Assembly (NCBI RefSeq): GCF_037392515.1
Contig: NC_090288.1
Location: forward strand, 11,019,969-11,083,968
Reading direction: 5' to 3'
Origin: Haliotis asinina
Taxonomy: Eukaryota > Mollusca > Gastropoda > Lepetellida > Haliotidae
DNA: 64,000 bases
Under the pieces are notes generated by a model. That model ran no database searches and had not been told where the DNA came from. It saw nothing but the letters and a program-made list of their open reading frames with translations. Shown here in pieces: positions 20,601 to 32,439 of this stretch; within the stretch, counting starts at the first letter, position 1; each line of letters starts with the position of its first letter. Made by a program: the position numbers and the translations under genes.

Positions 20601-23009
20601 CGACCATGATATGAGGACATTCAGTATGGGACATATCAGAACGATCTGTCATTCTGCATTAGGGTTGAGCGGTAATACTTGTTAACCGGTATACTGCAAT
20701 TCCAAGTTCACAATGCGATATTTAGCGGTACACTTTTCATGAACCGATTCACTCGATATATCATTATCAATAGTCCCATTTGTTTTTGAGAAGATGGTCA
20801 CGACAATAGAGTGCTAGAGATAACCTGCCATTTTGAATTTGATATAAATTAACCATACTTATTTGTGTTGTAAAAACAATACTTACCTGCCCATGTTGAG
20901 TGAACCCACTTCAAAGGGAGATCACTCTGTTTGGCCAGTTGCACCACCACCTGTGGGTCACAGAGGACCACACCGCTGATTTGATGCAGGCTGCTCTCTG
21001 GGACCAAACCTGGTGATTACACAGAGATTTTAAACATCTAAAGAAAAGTGAGAAATATTTGTTGTCCCTAGATGTTGGTCCATCTATCTTAAAGCGGTTG
21101 GATACAAAATATCAAAATGCCCAGAAATTGCTAAATTTGGCATCATTTTATAGAATAATGTGTCTTGAATCTTATTAAGCAATAAATAGCAAGTCACCAT
21201 TGCATTTGTTACACCATCTGTTGAAAGTAATATGTCAATAAAAGGTGTCTTAAAAGAAAAATGTTTACTTTAATTAATCAGAATGCATTATTATAAAGAT
21301 ATTTCAGCATTGATATGAAGTAAAGCTGGAAAATCAAATTTCAAGAGAGTATGTAGGATTGAAACATCAATACACTTCTAAAAAAACGGAATTTTAAAAA
21401 ATATTGATTCATCAAACCAAAATGAGATTTTTATATCAAGAAGATGTCTTTACATGAATTTCCATACAGAAATTCGCACTAGATTAATATTCAGAAATGA
21501 AAAACATGTTTTAACAGATGGTATCAACATTATCTCCAATTAATGGAGATTAATTACCCAAATACCCAAATTATATTTGACAAGGGGAGATAACTCTTGA
21601 ACAAGTATACCTCAGGATAAATGCTTGTGTGGCCATAATATGAAGTATGGTTAAAAGCAAGACAAAGGGAAGCAATTGCATAACATAAAGGTAACAGGCA
21701 TATGATCCAGCTGTCACATCCCAAAAAGCTCACAAACAGGGGTACCCAACTTTAACTTATGTGAGAAGGGTACGTTTTGATGTTTTGAGTATAAATACTG
21801 GCTGGCTGTGGAAAGGTTGGTGATGAACTGAACTCAAATAAAAAGAGTCATGAATATGTGGACACAGGATAATCTAATGACAGCGATAATGATTATTGGC
21901 TGAAGTGAGAATTGTCAGATGAATAATTCTAAAACGTCCGACAGATATGAAAATATGGTTGTCACAAATATTGTTGTCACACTTCACATTTCAAATTTTA
22001 CTCTTTTTTTTTCAGTTAAGGCCAACTCAAATGTGATATCTTGGGTAAGATACACAAGTCATTTGTGAGGATGGGTGAACCATTCAAGATGATTTAACTT
22101 ACAGCAATATTCCTGCCAAGTGTTGCTGGAACACTTTCACCACTTCTGACCTATGTCAGTTTTATAGTGCTAGCACTTTGATACCATACCTCACATGTCT
22201 ATATGAGATACACAATCCAATTGGTCACCTGCTCCTGGCATCACATAGCAGCACCATGTGTAGTGCATGGACTTGCACCATCTTGTTTCTTTCATTTTAA
22301 TCAGCTGACAAATTATATGTGCGTCAGAGATTTTGACTTTTTCAACAGTTTTTCACCAAACAAAAGTACACATGATTGAAATGTTTGTAAAGTGTTTTTT
22401 TCAAAGTGTAACCAAGGGGAGTAACTCCTCATGGCCTATCTTACTTCAATGAGGCTGTTGCACTGTTTAGCTGGGCCCCGTCTTGCATATCGCAAGGTGG
22501 CGCGCGGAAAGGATGCCGGGTACTAGATTAAGTGCACTGTCTTCAACTGCAGAATGTGCGGCATGGAGCACAACGGCTCTAGGAAAGGCAAACCAGTCAA
22601 CCATCTCTCGCTGGGTATTTCGTTAGATCGAAATCATTGTAATCTCGAAAGAAGAACCGGCCAAAGCCGATGTTGAATCTGTGGGACCATTTTATTTTTC
22701 TACCAGCCGGTGTGGTCAGTTAAACTTCACAGTATGCACACTTAATCGAGACAACGTTCGCCCTCTTTTCGCCTTGGCTTCTTCCGACCTTGACATAAAG
22801 AAACCATGTCAAGTGATCCTTTATATCTGCCCAGCAGAACAAGTTAAAAATAGCTCGTTTAACGTGGTAACATATTCCGATTTCAACGTACCTGCATCAT
22901 CTAATTCCATGTTAATTACATCGACCTGTGGTAATAAATGCCTCACTGTCGCAGCTAAATCACGGACCTTCGACGCCACAACCAGGGAGGCACGCGAAAC
23001 AGCGGCCAT
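11643..23009 (-). CDS. D-isomer-specific 2-hydroxyacid dehydrogenase (GhrA-like), nine exons
   Basis: Exons, in order of transcription: 23009-22892, 21009-20887, 20364-20327, 20049-19910, 17866-17793, 14504-14417, 13649-13529, 12494-12297, 11729-11643. All introns are GT-AG, phases agree, and the total is 987 bases, encoding 328 residues. The enzyme would reduce glyoxylate, hydroxypyruvate or a similar 2-keto acid with NAD(P)H. Evidence: LKWVHSTWAG (about 72-81), IGEYVIAHVIAYER in exon 4, the Rossmann motif GLGQIG at 157-162, catalytic Arg243 in NVGRGDI, Glu272 in KEPLPEGSPLW and His291 in SPHVSGPS, and the C-terminus LKYQVDWNKGY. It resembles the GhrA-like branch more than GRHPR, but substrate cannot be told. 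The start ATG at 23007-23009 gives MAAVSRASLVV. Exon 7 ends at 13529; its boundary is tandemly repeated (see 13250-13600). Introns carry several repeats. Confidence 0.92.
12205..12268 (+). mobile_element. SINE family A, 3' tail fragment in dehydrogenase intron 8
   Basis: Retains CAGTAATGTTGCTGGAATAT and CCTCACTCAGTC of the family tail. Confidence 0.55.
12600..13085. mobile_element. Fold-back (palindromic) element in dehydrogenase intron 7
   Basis: The stretch around 12630-12662 (CTCCACTATACCCTGGATGC) is repeated in reverse complement around 13023-13055 (GCATCCAGGGTATAGTGGAG). Weaker pairing extends inward (TTGGCTGGCT with AGCTAGCCAA) and outward. No coding capacity. It is consistent with a MITE or fold-back element of about 490 bp. 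Confidence 0.7.
13250..13600 (-). repeat. Tandem array of an exon end plus 5' splice site, five copies
   Basis: Five units of 73-78 bp, with anchors at 13561, 13483, 13408, 13335 and 13260. On the minus strand each unit repeats the last part of dehydrogenase exon 7 (encoding roughly LTRNLLSG.VL.CCA) and the following donor, GGGTAAGT or GGGTGAGT. Only the first copy, with its donor at 13528, gives the correct phase to exon 8 and the family sequence. The next two copies stay open in frame with the exon. Confidence 0.8.
14575..14715 (+). mobile_element. Repeat family B, diverged copy in dehydrogenase intron 5
   Basis: Shows GCAATAATCCAGCTATATG, then GGACCAGACGATCCAGTGAT and CACTGAGCCTG, in family B order on the plus strand. 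Confidence 0.65.
15040..15110. repeat. Short inverted repeat, possible hAT remnant, intron 5
   Basis: AGGGCAAGTGA near 15056 is matched in reverse by TCACTTGCCCT near 15090, about 25 bases apart, with another related motif (AAGTAGCTTGTCCTGACT) between. It may be the ends of a collapsed DNA transposon. Confidence 0.35.
16213..16486. mobile_element. Non-autonomous TIR transposon (274 bp) with 6-bp target duplication, intron 5
   Basis: Ends are CAGGGATGAGAA at the left and TTCTCATCCCTG at the right, flanked on both sides by CTAAAT (16207-16212 and 16487-16492). The interior holds a very GC-rich block with nested palindromes (GGGGGCGAAGCCCCCC, and GCGGATCCGC near the right end), unlike the AT-rich intron. 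The CAGGGATG ends recall hAT-type MITEs, but hAT target duplications are usually 8 bp, so the superfamily is open. Confidence 0.8.
17255..17610. repeat. Minisatellite of about 40-45 bp in dehydrogenase intron 5
   Basis: Around eight diverged units containing GGCTGGTATGCAGGTCTG and TAAGGGGGATAAAAT on the plus strand. The reverse-strand ORFs with repeated LIPDLHTSLF are produced by the repeat. Confidence 0.8.
18430..19700. other. Dehydrogenase intron 4, nothing recognised
   Basis: Apart from small ORFs at 19028-19304, no family member or splice-supported exon is visible. Base composition is slightly less AT-rich than the neighbouring introns. Confidence 0.3.
20665..20770. other. Possible DNA-transposon remnant in intron 2
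   Basis: GGGTTGAGCGGTAATAC followed by TTAACCGGTATAC, TAGCGGTACAC and GAACCGATTCAC: several short inverted copies of a CGGTA core. It looks like a decayed terminus, but no matching end was found. Confidence 0.2.
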
Positions 23010-23720
23010 AGTTCCAGAATAGAGTTGCCTCCCTTCCCACAACAAGCGTTTCACGGCTGACCCGTGAAATATTATGCGACATAATATCACTGATCACATG
23101 ACTTAACCATCAGGGTGCTTTGTATGATTATGATATTATATACATGCGATATGTAAACATGTCGGATTGTTCCTTAATGGTCCCTGTTGTGAGATATGTT
23201 ATTTTATGCCGCACCAAGAGTATCATCATGTAGCCTACTTCACCGACACAGCATTCCATTTGGAATCCACATTACTAGTTAATGCTGCCATGGCTAGCTG
23301 TCACATAAAACTGTACTTTGCCAGAGGTAATATGGCAGAGGGAATATGGAACGTCTAAAAGAATATGGAGGAGAATGTTATCAACAAGACGTAGACCCAA
23401 GCCTGTTTTATTCAACAAATTATCGGAGAAAGAACATGATCTTTGGTTACAAACGTGCGGACATATTCAGTTTGCAGCTGTGAGAAAAAATGTCAAGATT
23501 TTAGGCTTATAGGCACGTGAACCTACTCGTGGTAGTAGTTAAAACATTATGCAAGTCACTATGCAAGTGTTTTTGTGTGTGCGTGCGTGCGGGTGCGTGC
23601 GTGCGTACGTGTGTGTGCATCGTCACCCTTTCAAAACCAACTAAAATCTGACAATAGACTACCCAAGACGCGACAATGTTTGTCCAATTATCGCATTGAC
23701 GTAAACTCTAACAACAGACC
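23010..23720. other. Dehydrogenase promoter region and upstream flank
   Basis: Directly upstream of the ATG are a short leader and the E-box sequence TCACATGAC at 23093-23101. No clear TATA box. A GT/GC alternating tract lies at 23572-23616. Other ORFs here are short and unsupported. Confidence 0.35.
23572..23616. repeat. GTGC/GTGT simple repeat
   Basis: Alternating GTGCGTGCGTGC-type purine-pyrimidine sequence, potentially Z-DNA-forming. Confidence 0.85.
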
Positions 23721-23975
23721 CCTGGAGGTCCGGGGTAGAAAAGACCTTCAGCAACACATGCTTGCTTGTCATGTCGTAAGACGCGACTAACGGCTTCGGG
23801 TGGTCAGGCTTGCTGACTCGGTTGGCACATGTCATCGGTTCCCAGTTGCACAGATCGATGCTCAAGTTGTTGATGACTGGATTGTTTGGTCTAGACTCGA
23901 TTATTTACAGACCGCCGCCATATTGCTGGAATATTGCTGAGTGCGGCGTAAGACTAAACTGTCTCACTCACTCTT
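23720..23975 (-). mobile_element. Repeat family B, nearly full copy
   Basis: Runs from GTCCGGGGTAGAAAAGACC through GGTGGTCAGGCTTGCTGAC and CAGACCGCCGCCATATTGCT to the CTCACTCACTC tail. By convention the copy is on the minus strand. Confidence 0.85.
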
Positions 23976-24089
23976 ACAACAGTATCCAAGGTCATGTGGA
24001 CTGTCGCGTTGTAATACATTCTAAGCGCACAGACATTTTAGATGAGATGACAATGCAGAAACACGAAACATTTATGCTTTGAAAAAATG

Positions 24090-24225
24090 TCACTTTGTTC
24101 TTTGTTGTTTTTTTTTGCTTTTTGTTTGTTTGTTTTTGTTTTGTTTTGTTTTTTGATGTTTTTTTTTGTTTTTTGTGTGTCTTTTTTGTTTTGTTTTTTT
24201 ATATTTTTTTTATTTATTTTTTTTG
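24090..24225. repeat. T-rich low-complexity tract
   Basis: Long run of TTTTTG and TTTGTTTG units. The Phe-rich plus-strand ORF is an artefact. Confidence 0.9.
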
Positions 24226-26149
24226 TATACGAAATGTTGATGCACAGTAGTGCAGATCAAGCTGTTTTGCTGTAGATATTTGAAGGAAATTTATGACGCC
24301 CACGTCTTGAAGCGTCAATTAAATTATGTCCGTAGACAGTTCATCTATTCACAGATACATTCCACGTCCAATTTCAGATTCTTCATTATGTTTTTGTAAG
24401 AATCATAGTTGCATTGTGATGAATGCTATTTCAAACAAACCTCAAGATCCATTGTGTGAACAAATGCGTGCCGTGTTTTTTTAACAACCTTTTTTCATGT
24501 GCAGTTACACCCATGTATAAATATATCCGTGGACGTGTATTCTTTAGTGGAAAAAGCGGGTAATGTATAAAAAATATCTTTTCAATGAAATATTAAATGA
24601 AGATGGGGTTATTCATTCGACATACAAAAAATTCTTCCAACAGCATGTTATTCTTAGGCAGTGTACTCTTTTTTATTAATTCCATTACTGGAATAGTCTT
24701 TTTATCTTTATTCTGGAGATTTAATAAAAAAATATATAACATTTTTCTGAAGTTTTAAGCTGGTAAACCTCCATACAAAAAGGTATGGATTTTATATCCA
24801 GTTAGAAATGCCTTTGATTTTTTTCATATTGGCATCTTTATTACGTCAAATCAACTTTTAGATGCAGACATTTTCGAAACGTGGAAAAGAAACATTCTGT
24901 TAATTTATATCCGTGTGCCACAACCAAAACTAACCGTCGCTAGGTGCCCTATATGCCACGAAGATATTTTACTGAGTTGAAACACTATGAAAACATGTAT
25001 TGTTTGTAATATTTGGCAACATGGCCCTAAATATCAAACCGTGTTGCTCTGTCCCCCATACTCAAACTCAACACTTCGTACGCACGGGTTCGAATATCAC
25101 TGGTTATGAGAGGAGGTGGACTTGTGAGTACGTAGTTCTAATATACGTAGCATACGTCGAAGATACGTTCACGTACGCTGATGGCTCTTACATGTACGTA
25201 TGTGTTAATATATACTGGACAAAAATAGTAATGGATGTATGCGAATTTTGAAATTTTGAATAATGACTTATTTATTCATTGACACACTGATAAAATAGCG
25301 ATCATAAAAAATACCAATACCTAATTTTCTCAAGTATAATTTAATTAGGAAAGGTTTCATCTAGTAACGAGTTAATTACTCTTTTATTTTAACTTTTTAT
25401 ATTTTATCGTAATTTACCGTGGAAATGTGACGAGTTTACTTTATTTTGGGAGGACAAAAACACAATCTATATCATGTTTGCTTTCATCCTTCTAAAATGG
25501 CAACCCGACAGTTTCACAGTTTCATTTTTCACTTTCTACATTTTAACTTTGATGTTTGAAATGCTGCCAAATACCTAACAAAATCATAGGTAGAAATATG
25601 TTTAAAATAACCCCCCCAAAATACATACAATCTGATTTCGAGTTACAGTTTATCATGTGTATAGATGTTTTAGTGTATGCCAGTAGCCTTGCACAGCTGA
25701 GGTCGGGGTCTCGAGAATTACAGAATAAGTATTCTCTAAGTACAAAATAGAAATAGCCGCGCAGATTAACAAAATTTAAAATGACACAACTACCACAGAA
25801 CTATGTCATAATGTTCTAGGACGCAACCATTCAGTTGTGACCGAAAGCATCTGCCCCAGCGCACCCTGTTTGGGGCAGTTTCCGTGATGTGCTGTGTTTG
25901 GAAATATGACTTTTTTTCTTTAGTAAGTCTGTCGTTGTCGGCAGATTTTGAGAGGAAAAACATATATATAATGTTTGCTTTTCTTCCATCTTAAATGGGA
26001 ACCCGGTCGTTTCCAAGGCTATTGGAAGGTCAGGGTGATCAAGAGCTTTCAGACCCAATGGGTTTCGTCTCAAACAGTGTCTGGAGTCGCTGGTCTTTGG
26101 TTCGATGGGTTGTGCTGTCAATATTAATTCTTGCAATGGTTTATCAGAA
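24226..26149. other. Intergenic, AT-rich; one ACGT-rich patch
   Basis: No gene supported. About 25,118-25,205 contains six ACGT cores (GTACGTAG, ATACGTAG, ATACGTCG, ATACGTTC, CACGTACG, GTACGTAT). Confidence 0.4.
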
Positions 26150-26243
26150 CTTTCCCCAGCTCCGTGGAGCCCATGTCTGGTGTCCACCGCCTTAATATTG
26201 CTGGAATATTGCTAAAAGCGGAATAAAACCATTCTCACTGACT
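26150..26243 (+). mobile_element. SINE family A, 3' half
   Basis: GAGCCCATGTCTGGTGTCC, then AATATTGCTGGAATATTGCT and a CTCACTG tail. Confidence 0.7.
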
Positions 26244-26689
26244 GTCCCCTCCTCGTCTGTTTCACCAAAATGCTTTGCATAACAACCGTAATTTTATTTA
26301 ACATTTTTAACAAATGAAGCTGAGAAGCTTCTACACTAAAATCTTTTTCATCACATTAGACACTTTTTACTAACAATTTCGTGCAACCAGACCTCTTTTC
26401 GGATTTTGTCCAACATGGCATTTACAGTATGTGACTACTGTCACGGGTCAGTTTACTGAAAACACATCCCGTGTAACTGAATTGTTATCAAGAGCCGTGG
26501 GGCACGCCCCGGTCTGCATCGGTTAAGCTTCACTACTTCGTGATGGGCTGAAGCACTGGTGTCCCATGATGGTCAACGAGCTGGTTCCGATATGGTATGA
26601 GGAACAATGTATTGAACTGGGTGCAGTCGATTATATAGATTGAAGTGCACAAACGGTAGAAAGTTACTGCACCTCTCCTGGGTTATATC

Positions 26690-27720
26690 GGTTGCCAGTC
26701 CTCCCTTTATCCAGCTCACTCACTCAGTTGTTTATCTCACACAAATGTCCATCTTACTCTCCCAACTACCTCGAACTAATTCAATTACCTTTTCAAACAC
26801 TCACCTACTCTTTCAGCTCATTTACATTTGCAACTCACTCAATTTTCTAGCAAAGTCACTTACTTAATTATCGATTCGTTTTGAATTTGTATTCAACAAC
26901 TATTGCTTTTAGCAAGAGGTGCTGACTTGGTTGACACATGTTATCGTATCCCACTTTTGTAGGTCGATGTTCACGCTGTTGATCACTGAATTGTCTGGTC
27001 CAGACTCGGTTATTTACAGACCGACGCCTTGCAGCTGAAATATTGCTGAGTGCGGAGTTAAAACATCAACAAACAAGCTTAATCGTCCATCACACTCGTT
27101 CACTCAAATGTTCGACACACTTTCTCACTCAATTATGTAACACACCCACCCCAACAATCTCACCCACGTTTCAAACACACATTCCCAATTATCCAACACA
27201 CCCACCCACTTTTCAAACACACTTTCCCAGTTATCCGACCCACTCACATACTTTTCCAACACACTTTATCACACAATTGTCTACCACATCTCCCCCCTCC
27301 CGCCACCCATACACACACACCTTTTTCCAAAACATTCACTTTTCGAATGTACTTTTTCTCACCCAATTATTTAACACGCTCAACTTTTCCAAAATAACTC
27401 ACCAGCGTTTCCAACGCACTCACCCACTTTTCCAACATACTCACCCACTCTTCAAATATATTCACCAACTTTTCAAACTTTCCCAACGCACTAACTCACC
27501 TTTCCAACGAACTCACTCGCCTCTCCAAACATACTCACCAACTTTTCAAACACTCATTTTTTTCAAATACACTCGATCACTTTTGTAACGCACCCACCAA
27601 CTTTTCAACATTTTCACCAACTTTTGAAACACACCCTTTTTCGCAATACACTCACCCATCCTTCCAATACACTTAACTACTTTTCCTTTCCAACTCACTG
27701 ACGTGTTTAGTCCACTCGTT
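26690..27720. repeat. Degenerate minisatellite of CTCACCCACTTTTCCAACA type
   Basis: About 25-35 bp pyrimidine-rich units (ACTCACCCACTTTTCCAAC) over 1 kb, interrupted by a family B copy at 26915-27066. The plus-strand 181-codon ORF with repeated PTFQTH is generated by the repeat. Confidence 0.75.
26915..27066 (-). mobile_element. Repeat family B, tail-side half
   Basis: GCTGACTTGGTTGACACATG through ATTTACAGACCGACGCC to TGCTGAGTGCGGAGTTAAAA. Confidence 0.75.
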
Positions 27721-28509
27721 CACTCAAATTCACCACTCAGTCAAGCCCTTAATTCCTTGTCCAACTAACTGCAACAGTGTTACTTCCTCGTATTTGCAGT
27801 GACTACATGTAGTAGATAACAAATAGCAATGCCATCGGCGTTCATATACCATGTGAATCACATCAGTCAACAGTTAGAGCTCACAGATACCTTAAGATCG
27901 TTTATAAAAAAGATCCAAACAAATCCTCCCACCTCGCGTTTTTCTTTTTTAAATCTGGGAGAAAATCTAATTATGTTCTACTTAATATACACAATTACAC
28001 ACTACGATATACAAGGTTAATACAACAATTGTTGAGAAGTGCACTTGAAGGGCGTGGTCCACCATTGACATACTTGAACACGGCCATCCCCCCGCGTATC
28101 AACCCTGTCGCAGCCTAACGCCTTTAGCTGTCAAAACATTGAGAAGACCACACCGCCCTGCAAGTTCCGAAAAGGAAGGGCTATGTTTATGTACAATATG
28201 ATATTCGGTTCCTCTTACACGCATGGGCAGCTAAGTGTGGGAGGGGTAACATACTGGTATCCTGCGTTAAAAAAAATTCAAAATATATACAACATTTTGC
28301 TTCGTTAAACAAGCAACATCAACAGTATTTAGAGTTTTCCCCCTAGTCCAATGAGAGCAGGTTATTGTGACCACGTGGGGCGATGTCGTGTGTAACCGTG
28401 ACAAGTGTAACGATTCAGTAAATACTAGCTGGTTCTGGGGTGTATGAGGTTCAAGCCAGTCATAATTTACCAGTTGGTTTATTGTTCGAAAATGTTTAGC
28501 TACTTTCAG
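27721..28509. other. Intergenic, nothing recognised
   Basis: Short ORFs only, no repeat family member identified. Confidence 0.35.
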
Positions 28510-28682
28510 TGCCTGAGTGAGTGAGTGAATTTAGTTTTACACCGTTTTTTACCAATATAACAACAACATCACGGCAAGGGACACCAGAAATGGCCTTCAC
28601 TCATTGTATCCCGTGAGGAATCGAACCGGGGTCTTCTGCGTGACGAGCGAATACTTTAACCACACTGCTACCCCACCGCCCC
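28510..28682 (-). mobile_element. SINE family A, full length
   Basis: Plus strand reads GAGTGAGTGAATTTAGTTTT at the tail, GAGGAATCGAACCGGGGTC at the B box and TTTAACCACACTGCTACCCC at the A box. Confidence 0.85.
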
Positions 28683-29399
28683 TTTCTACTTATATAGATA
28701 CAGCCTTGTATCCTGTTTTGAGATTGTGTTACACATCTTTTTTGTTTGTTTGTTCTAAATGACAATACAAAAGCAATAACACGTCGGCCTTCACCAACAC
28801 TACTTATGTAACCGAGAATCATAATCCGGTTAGAATCCTTGATCATTGGATCCTGCACTACAAAGGGACTGAATTCTGCACACAAGCGAATCGTGGAACT
28901 TCGGACGGCAGGCTCCTTGTATTTTCTTTGGCGATTCATTTGTATGTACAATGGAAGCTATCTAAACCAGCAGTCCTCGAGACCGGGGAAATAATCCAGA
29001 ATTAACAACGAGCCGGTTTGTAGAGCTGATGATAAATGAACTGGTCACGGACGGGGCTGAGATTTTACGCCGATGTTGACAACTTGCCGGATTGAATTAT
29101 TCTGAATTTATTATTTATCTTTTATGTGAATTTCGAAAGAAGTAATATAACCACTTGAAAACTGATTTGACTGAACAGTTACAAAAGTTGTCAGTGATGC
29201 AAGACTGAAAGCAGTCGCCGTAACACTATTTCAGATTCAGTGTAAAACTGATATTCATAACAAATATGTGACCTTCAAACGACACCTGAAATGATTTGGT
29301 TTAGGACTGGTCTTCAGCTACCACTGATTGTCGTAATAGGCGAAAAACGGTATCGTGGGGTCAAGTTCTCTGACACGATCCGAATATATCGTTTTCCAA
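28683..29399. other. Intergenic, nothing recognised
   Basis: A reverse-strand open frame at 28601-28951 runs into the SINE and has no recognisable domain. Confidence 0.35.
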
Positions 29400-29515
29400 T
29401 TGCGTAGACCGATGCTCATGATGTTGATTAATTGATTGTATAGCCCAGATTCGGCCAATTACGGACTATACCGCCATTTATCTGAAATATTGCTGAGTGC
29501 GGCGTAAAACAATAC
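29400..29515 (-). mobile_element. Repeat family B, tail half
   Basis: GCGTAGACCGATGCTCATGA through GCTGAGTGCGGCGTAAAAC, diverged in the middle. Confidence 0.7.
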
Positions 29516-30689
29516 ACCAGACATAGCAAAAAGGAAAGTTTCAGCGAAGCAGTACACCATGCTACGTGTAACGATGGCTTGTGGCATAAGTTTGGTTCTC
29601 TTTGGCCGCAGTTTCAGTAATGTCTCATAAGGTAAATATTGCTGATTTGAATTAAGCATATCGATGTCACAGTCTGCGAAGCTATTCATCCTTTAAATAC
29701 ATATAACTAACAGTAACATCCTGTGTGAAAATGAATATGCAACTAACACAATATCTCCTTTATAGATTCAGTCAACATTGGTGAGAAATCCCGTATTGCT
29801 GATGCAACCAATGAAGGGGCCACATATGCATTCGTTAAGTGTTAGGATAACGCCCTGTGTTTGTGTTAATGCGTTTCTAAACTGTTGTAAGTTGTGTGCC
29901 TTAGCTGCATCATGCTCAGTAGATCATCTCTTCGAATCCCAGACGTATTGCAGTTGTGATCCTTGGTTGTTTTCAACCAAACTGTCCGTTTTCTAATTTT
30001 GTCTCTCCCAAATTTTGAACAAATAATGATGACCACTGCAGCAAGCAACTCTACAAAACCCAAAGAAACATGTATGTTTATGTTTTAAAAAGAGAGCGGA
30101 TGTTTACAGTTTAGATTACAAAGATTACATCCTTTTAACTGCCCCTTAAGTGTTTTACGAACTTTTTCATAAGTTGAGTGAAAAGCAGTTTAGATTTCTA
30201 ATCTATTTCTCGCCGCATGTCTGCAGTGCGGCTTCATGTTTACACAAAATATTTAATCCTTCAGTCAAGCCGCCATCTTGGCTGGGTTAGTGAAACTGGA
30301 GAGATTACCCAATATGTTCTTATTGGTCATATATTGACATTTCTAATCCACGTGACATTTGGCTCAATGAAAATCATCACAGCTCGCGATGTGCAATCGT
30401 AGAATGAGCAAATCCCGGAAATTTAATCTTAAAAAATCAACAGATCTGAAGGTGAAGGTCGTATGTCTCGAGAGTCGTCTCAAGGTTTGATTTCTTACAA
30501 ATTCAATATTATGTCTGTGTCGCGTCTTTAATTTCATCCCTTCGTGTAAAATAATATTTACGTTGCCAAAAGATAACGTAACACAGGTGACGTGATGTAA
30601 ATGGGGAATACTTTCATTCACGTATGCTGTCTGTTCTATGGTTCGGACTAATGGGGTGTTATAGTGTTAGCTCACTCGAGGTACCTGAG
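29516..30689. other. Intergenic, nothing recognised
   Basis: Only small ORFs. The reverse frame at 29459-29689 overlaps family B at its end and has no recognisable domain. Confidence 0.35.
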
Positions 30690-30795
30690 TGAGTAAATGA
30701 GTTTAGTTTTAAGCCGGGTTTAGCAATATTCCAGCACTATCACAACGGGGCACACAAGAAATTGTACCCATGTTGGGAAACGAACCCGGGACTGC
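30690..30795 (-). mobile_element. SINE family A, partial
   Basis: GAGTTTAGTTTTAAGCCGGG, then TAGCAATATTCCAGCACTAT, and ends at GGGAAACGAACCCGGGA (reverse B box). The A-box side is missing. Confidence 0.75.
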
Positions 30796-31544
30796 TAGAT
30801 ATTTTTTTTGTTTGGGATTGCAGGTGTAGGCTAGTGCACGTTCAGTGCATGACGATGCTCACCGCGGCAAGCGCCAGTGGTAGGCACTCAACCGTGCTAT
30901 TACCACCGGTCTATTGTCAGGTCTGTGCTCAACTTATCCTTGTTTGGAAGCAGCTGAACTAGTACTAAGTACCGATTTTAACAGTAAACAAGAAACTGGT
31001 TCATATGAATACAGTAGCGACTGTTTCAGACAGACCATGGACTGTTTTTTACGGAAGCGCTTCTGTAATGTATATTTCGGTATCCTACTGTGCGCGGGGT
31101 AACGCATGTTTAGTGGGCGGGACATTCATCTATGTGTAAAGATTCAGCCTGGCAACAAACAGTTCACAAAATTACATGACATGAGGGATGACAAGACTTT
31201 AAGAGACAACTTTCCCTTTCTGTCGAGCAACATTCAAGGATATGCGACCTTTGATGTCTATGTTTCACCTTTTTGTTTACAATCGAACATGGTCTTTCCC
31301 GGAAGGTCACAGCGTTAAGGACACCTCTAAAATTATGGTGGACATAAATATGTTGGACGTTTTCCATTTGACTTATTGTGAAAGAAATATGATGTTCGAG
31401 ACAGTTTATTAGTTATACTTGTTTCAAATATTTCCTTGCACTGTTGCCAGGCCTGAATGTAACAAGCCCACAAACAAATCACTACCCCGAAATTTGAAAG
31501 AAGAAATTATTAGGCTGGTTATCAGGCTAGTGTCTTTGTGTGAT

Positions 31545-31685
31545 TGAAAAGTGTATTAATTGTATTAATTGTATGATTTAAAAGTGTATTAATTATATTA
31601 ATTGTACGATTGAAAAGTGTATTAATTGTATGATTTAAAAGTGTCTTAATTGTATGTATCAATTATTAAGTGTATTAATTGATAA
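31545..31685. repeat. AT-rich tandem repeat (GTGTATTAATTGTATGATT units)
   Basis: Four to five imperfect units of about 25-35 bp built from GTATTAATT and TGATTTAAAA. Confidence 0.8.
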
Positions 31686-32068
31686 CAGATCGGAAAGAGT
31701 GATGCTTCACTAGCCCGTCGGGGCAGTTAATGTGGAGATTTACTGGCCCAACTCTTCTTTTACTGGCCGCGGTCTAGCGAGTCAGTAATTATTTCGCACG
31801 CGGTTTCCGTGGCACTTGCCTCGCCTTTACATGTGTTTGTAACAGTTGCCCCGGTGAGCCAGGATATGCTAAATGTTTGGGGGCACTACTGTTGTCATCA
31901 GTAACTGACAGATAATTCATAATAAACGGTAAATAATAAACATGGTTGTATTCGGAATTGTACCATGGAAATATTTGCTGTTAGAGCATTGTCGCTTATG
32001 CTTACTGCACCGTTATTTGAACAGCACGTTGCACGTCATGTAATTAATATGGTTCCTGCTCCCTATAT

Positions 32069-32431
32069 ATGCGCGCCCAATCGTATATTGTAATAGGCAA
32101 GACAGAACCCAGCTCACACGTCATGATATGGCCACGAAAAAAAACAAGTCAAGGATGGCGTCTGTCACTAGAACATGGACCAACGCCCGGTGGTGAGGCG
32201 TCACGTTGTCTCAAGACATTCCTGCGGTCAAGAGGATTTCGGTACAACATAAAACTCGAGAACTCACCCTTAGTAGAAATGTTAGACGGGGAAATAATTT
32301 ACTGCAAAATAAACTACTTGAAAAATAGCCAACGTAATACAGAGCGGGTCAAATACACGACCTTGAATGGATGGCCTTATGTAAATGCCCTAAAATTAAC
32401 TGCAGGAGATGGACTATTTGTCCAGTTATAG
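32069..32431 (+). CDS. Unrecognised 120-codon open frame
   Basis: The longest repeat-free open frame in the right two thirds of the window. It encodes a mixed, globular-looking protein (KTSQGWRLSLEHGPTPGG, then LVEMLDGEIIYCKINYLK). A TATATATG sequence overlaps the ATG, so a promoter there could not serve this start. No splice sites or family could be assigned. It may be chance, or an exon fragment of a decayed mobile element. Confidence 0.2.
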   Translation: MRAQSYIVIGKTEPSSHVMIWPRKKTSQGWRLSLEHGPTPGGEASRCLKTFLRSRGFRYNIKLENSPLVEMLDGEIIYCKINYLKNSQRNTERVKYTTLNGWPYVNALKLTAGDGLFVQL

Positions 32432-32439
32432 GCAGCATA

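Noticed and set aside
27043..27588. Plus-strand 181-codon ORF rich in Pro, Thr, Phe and His
   Set aside because: Generated by the CTCACCCACTTTTCCAAC minisatellite.
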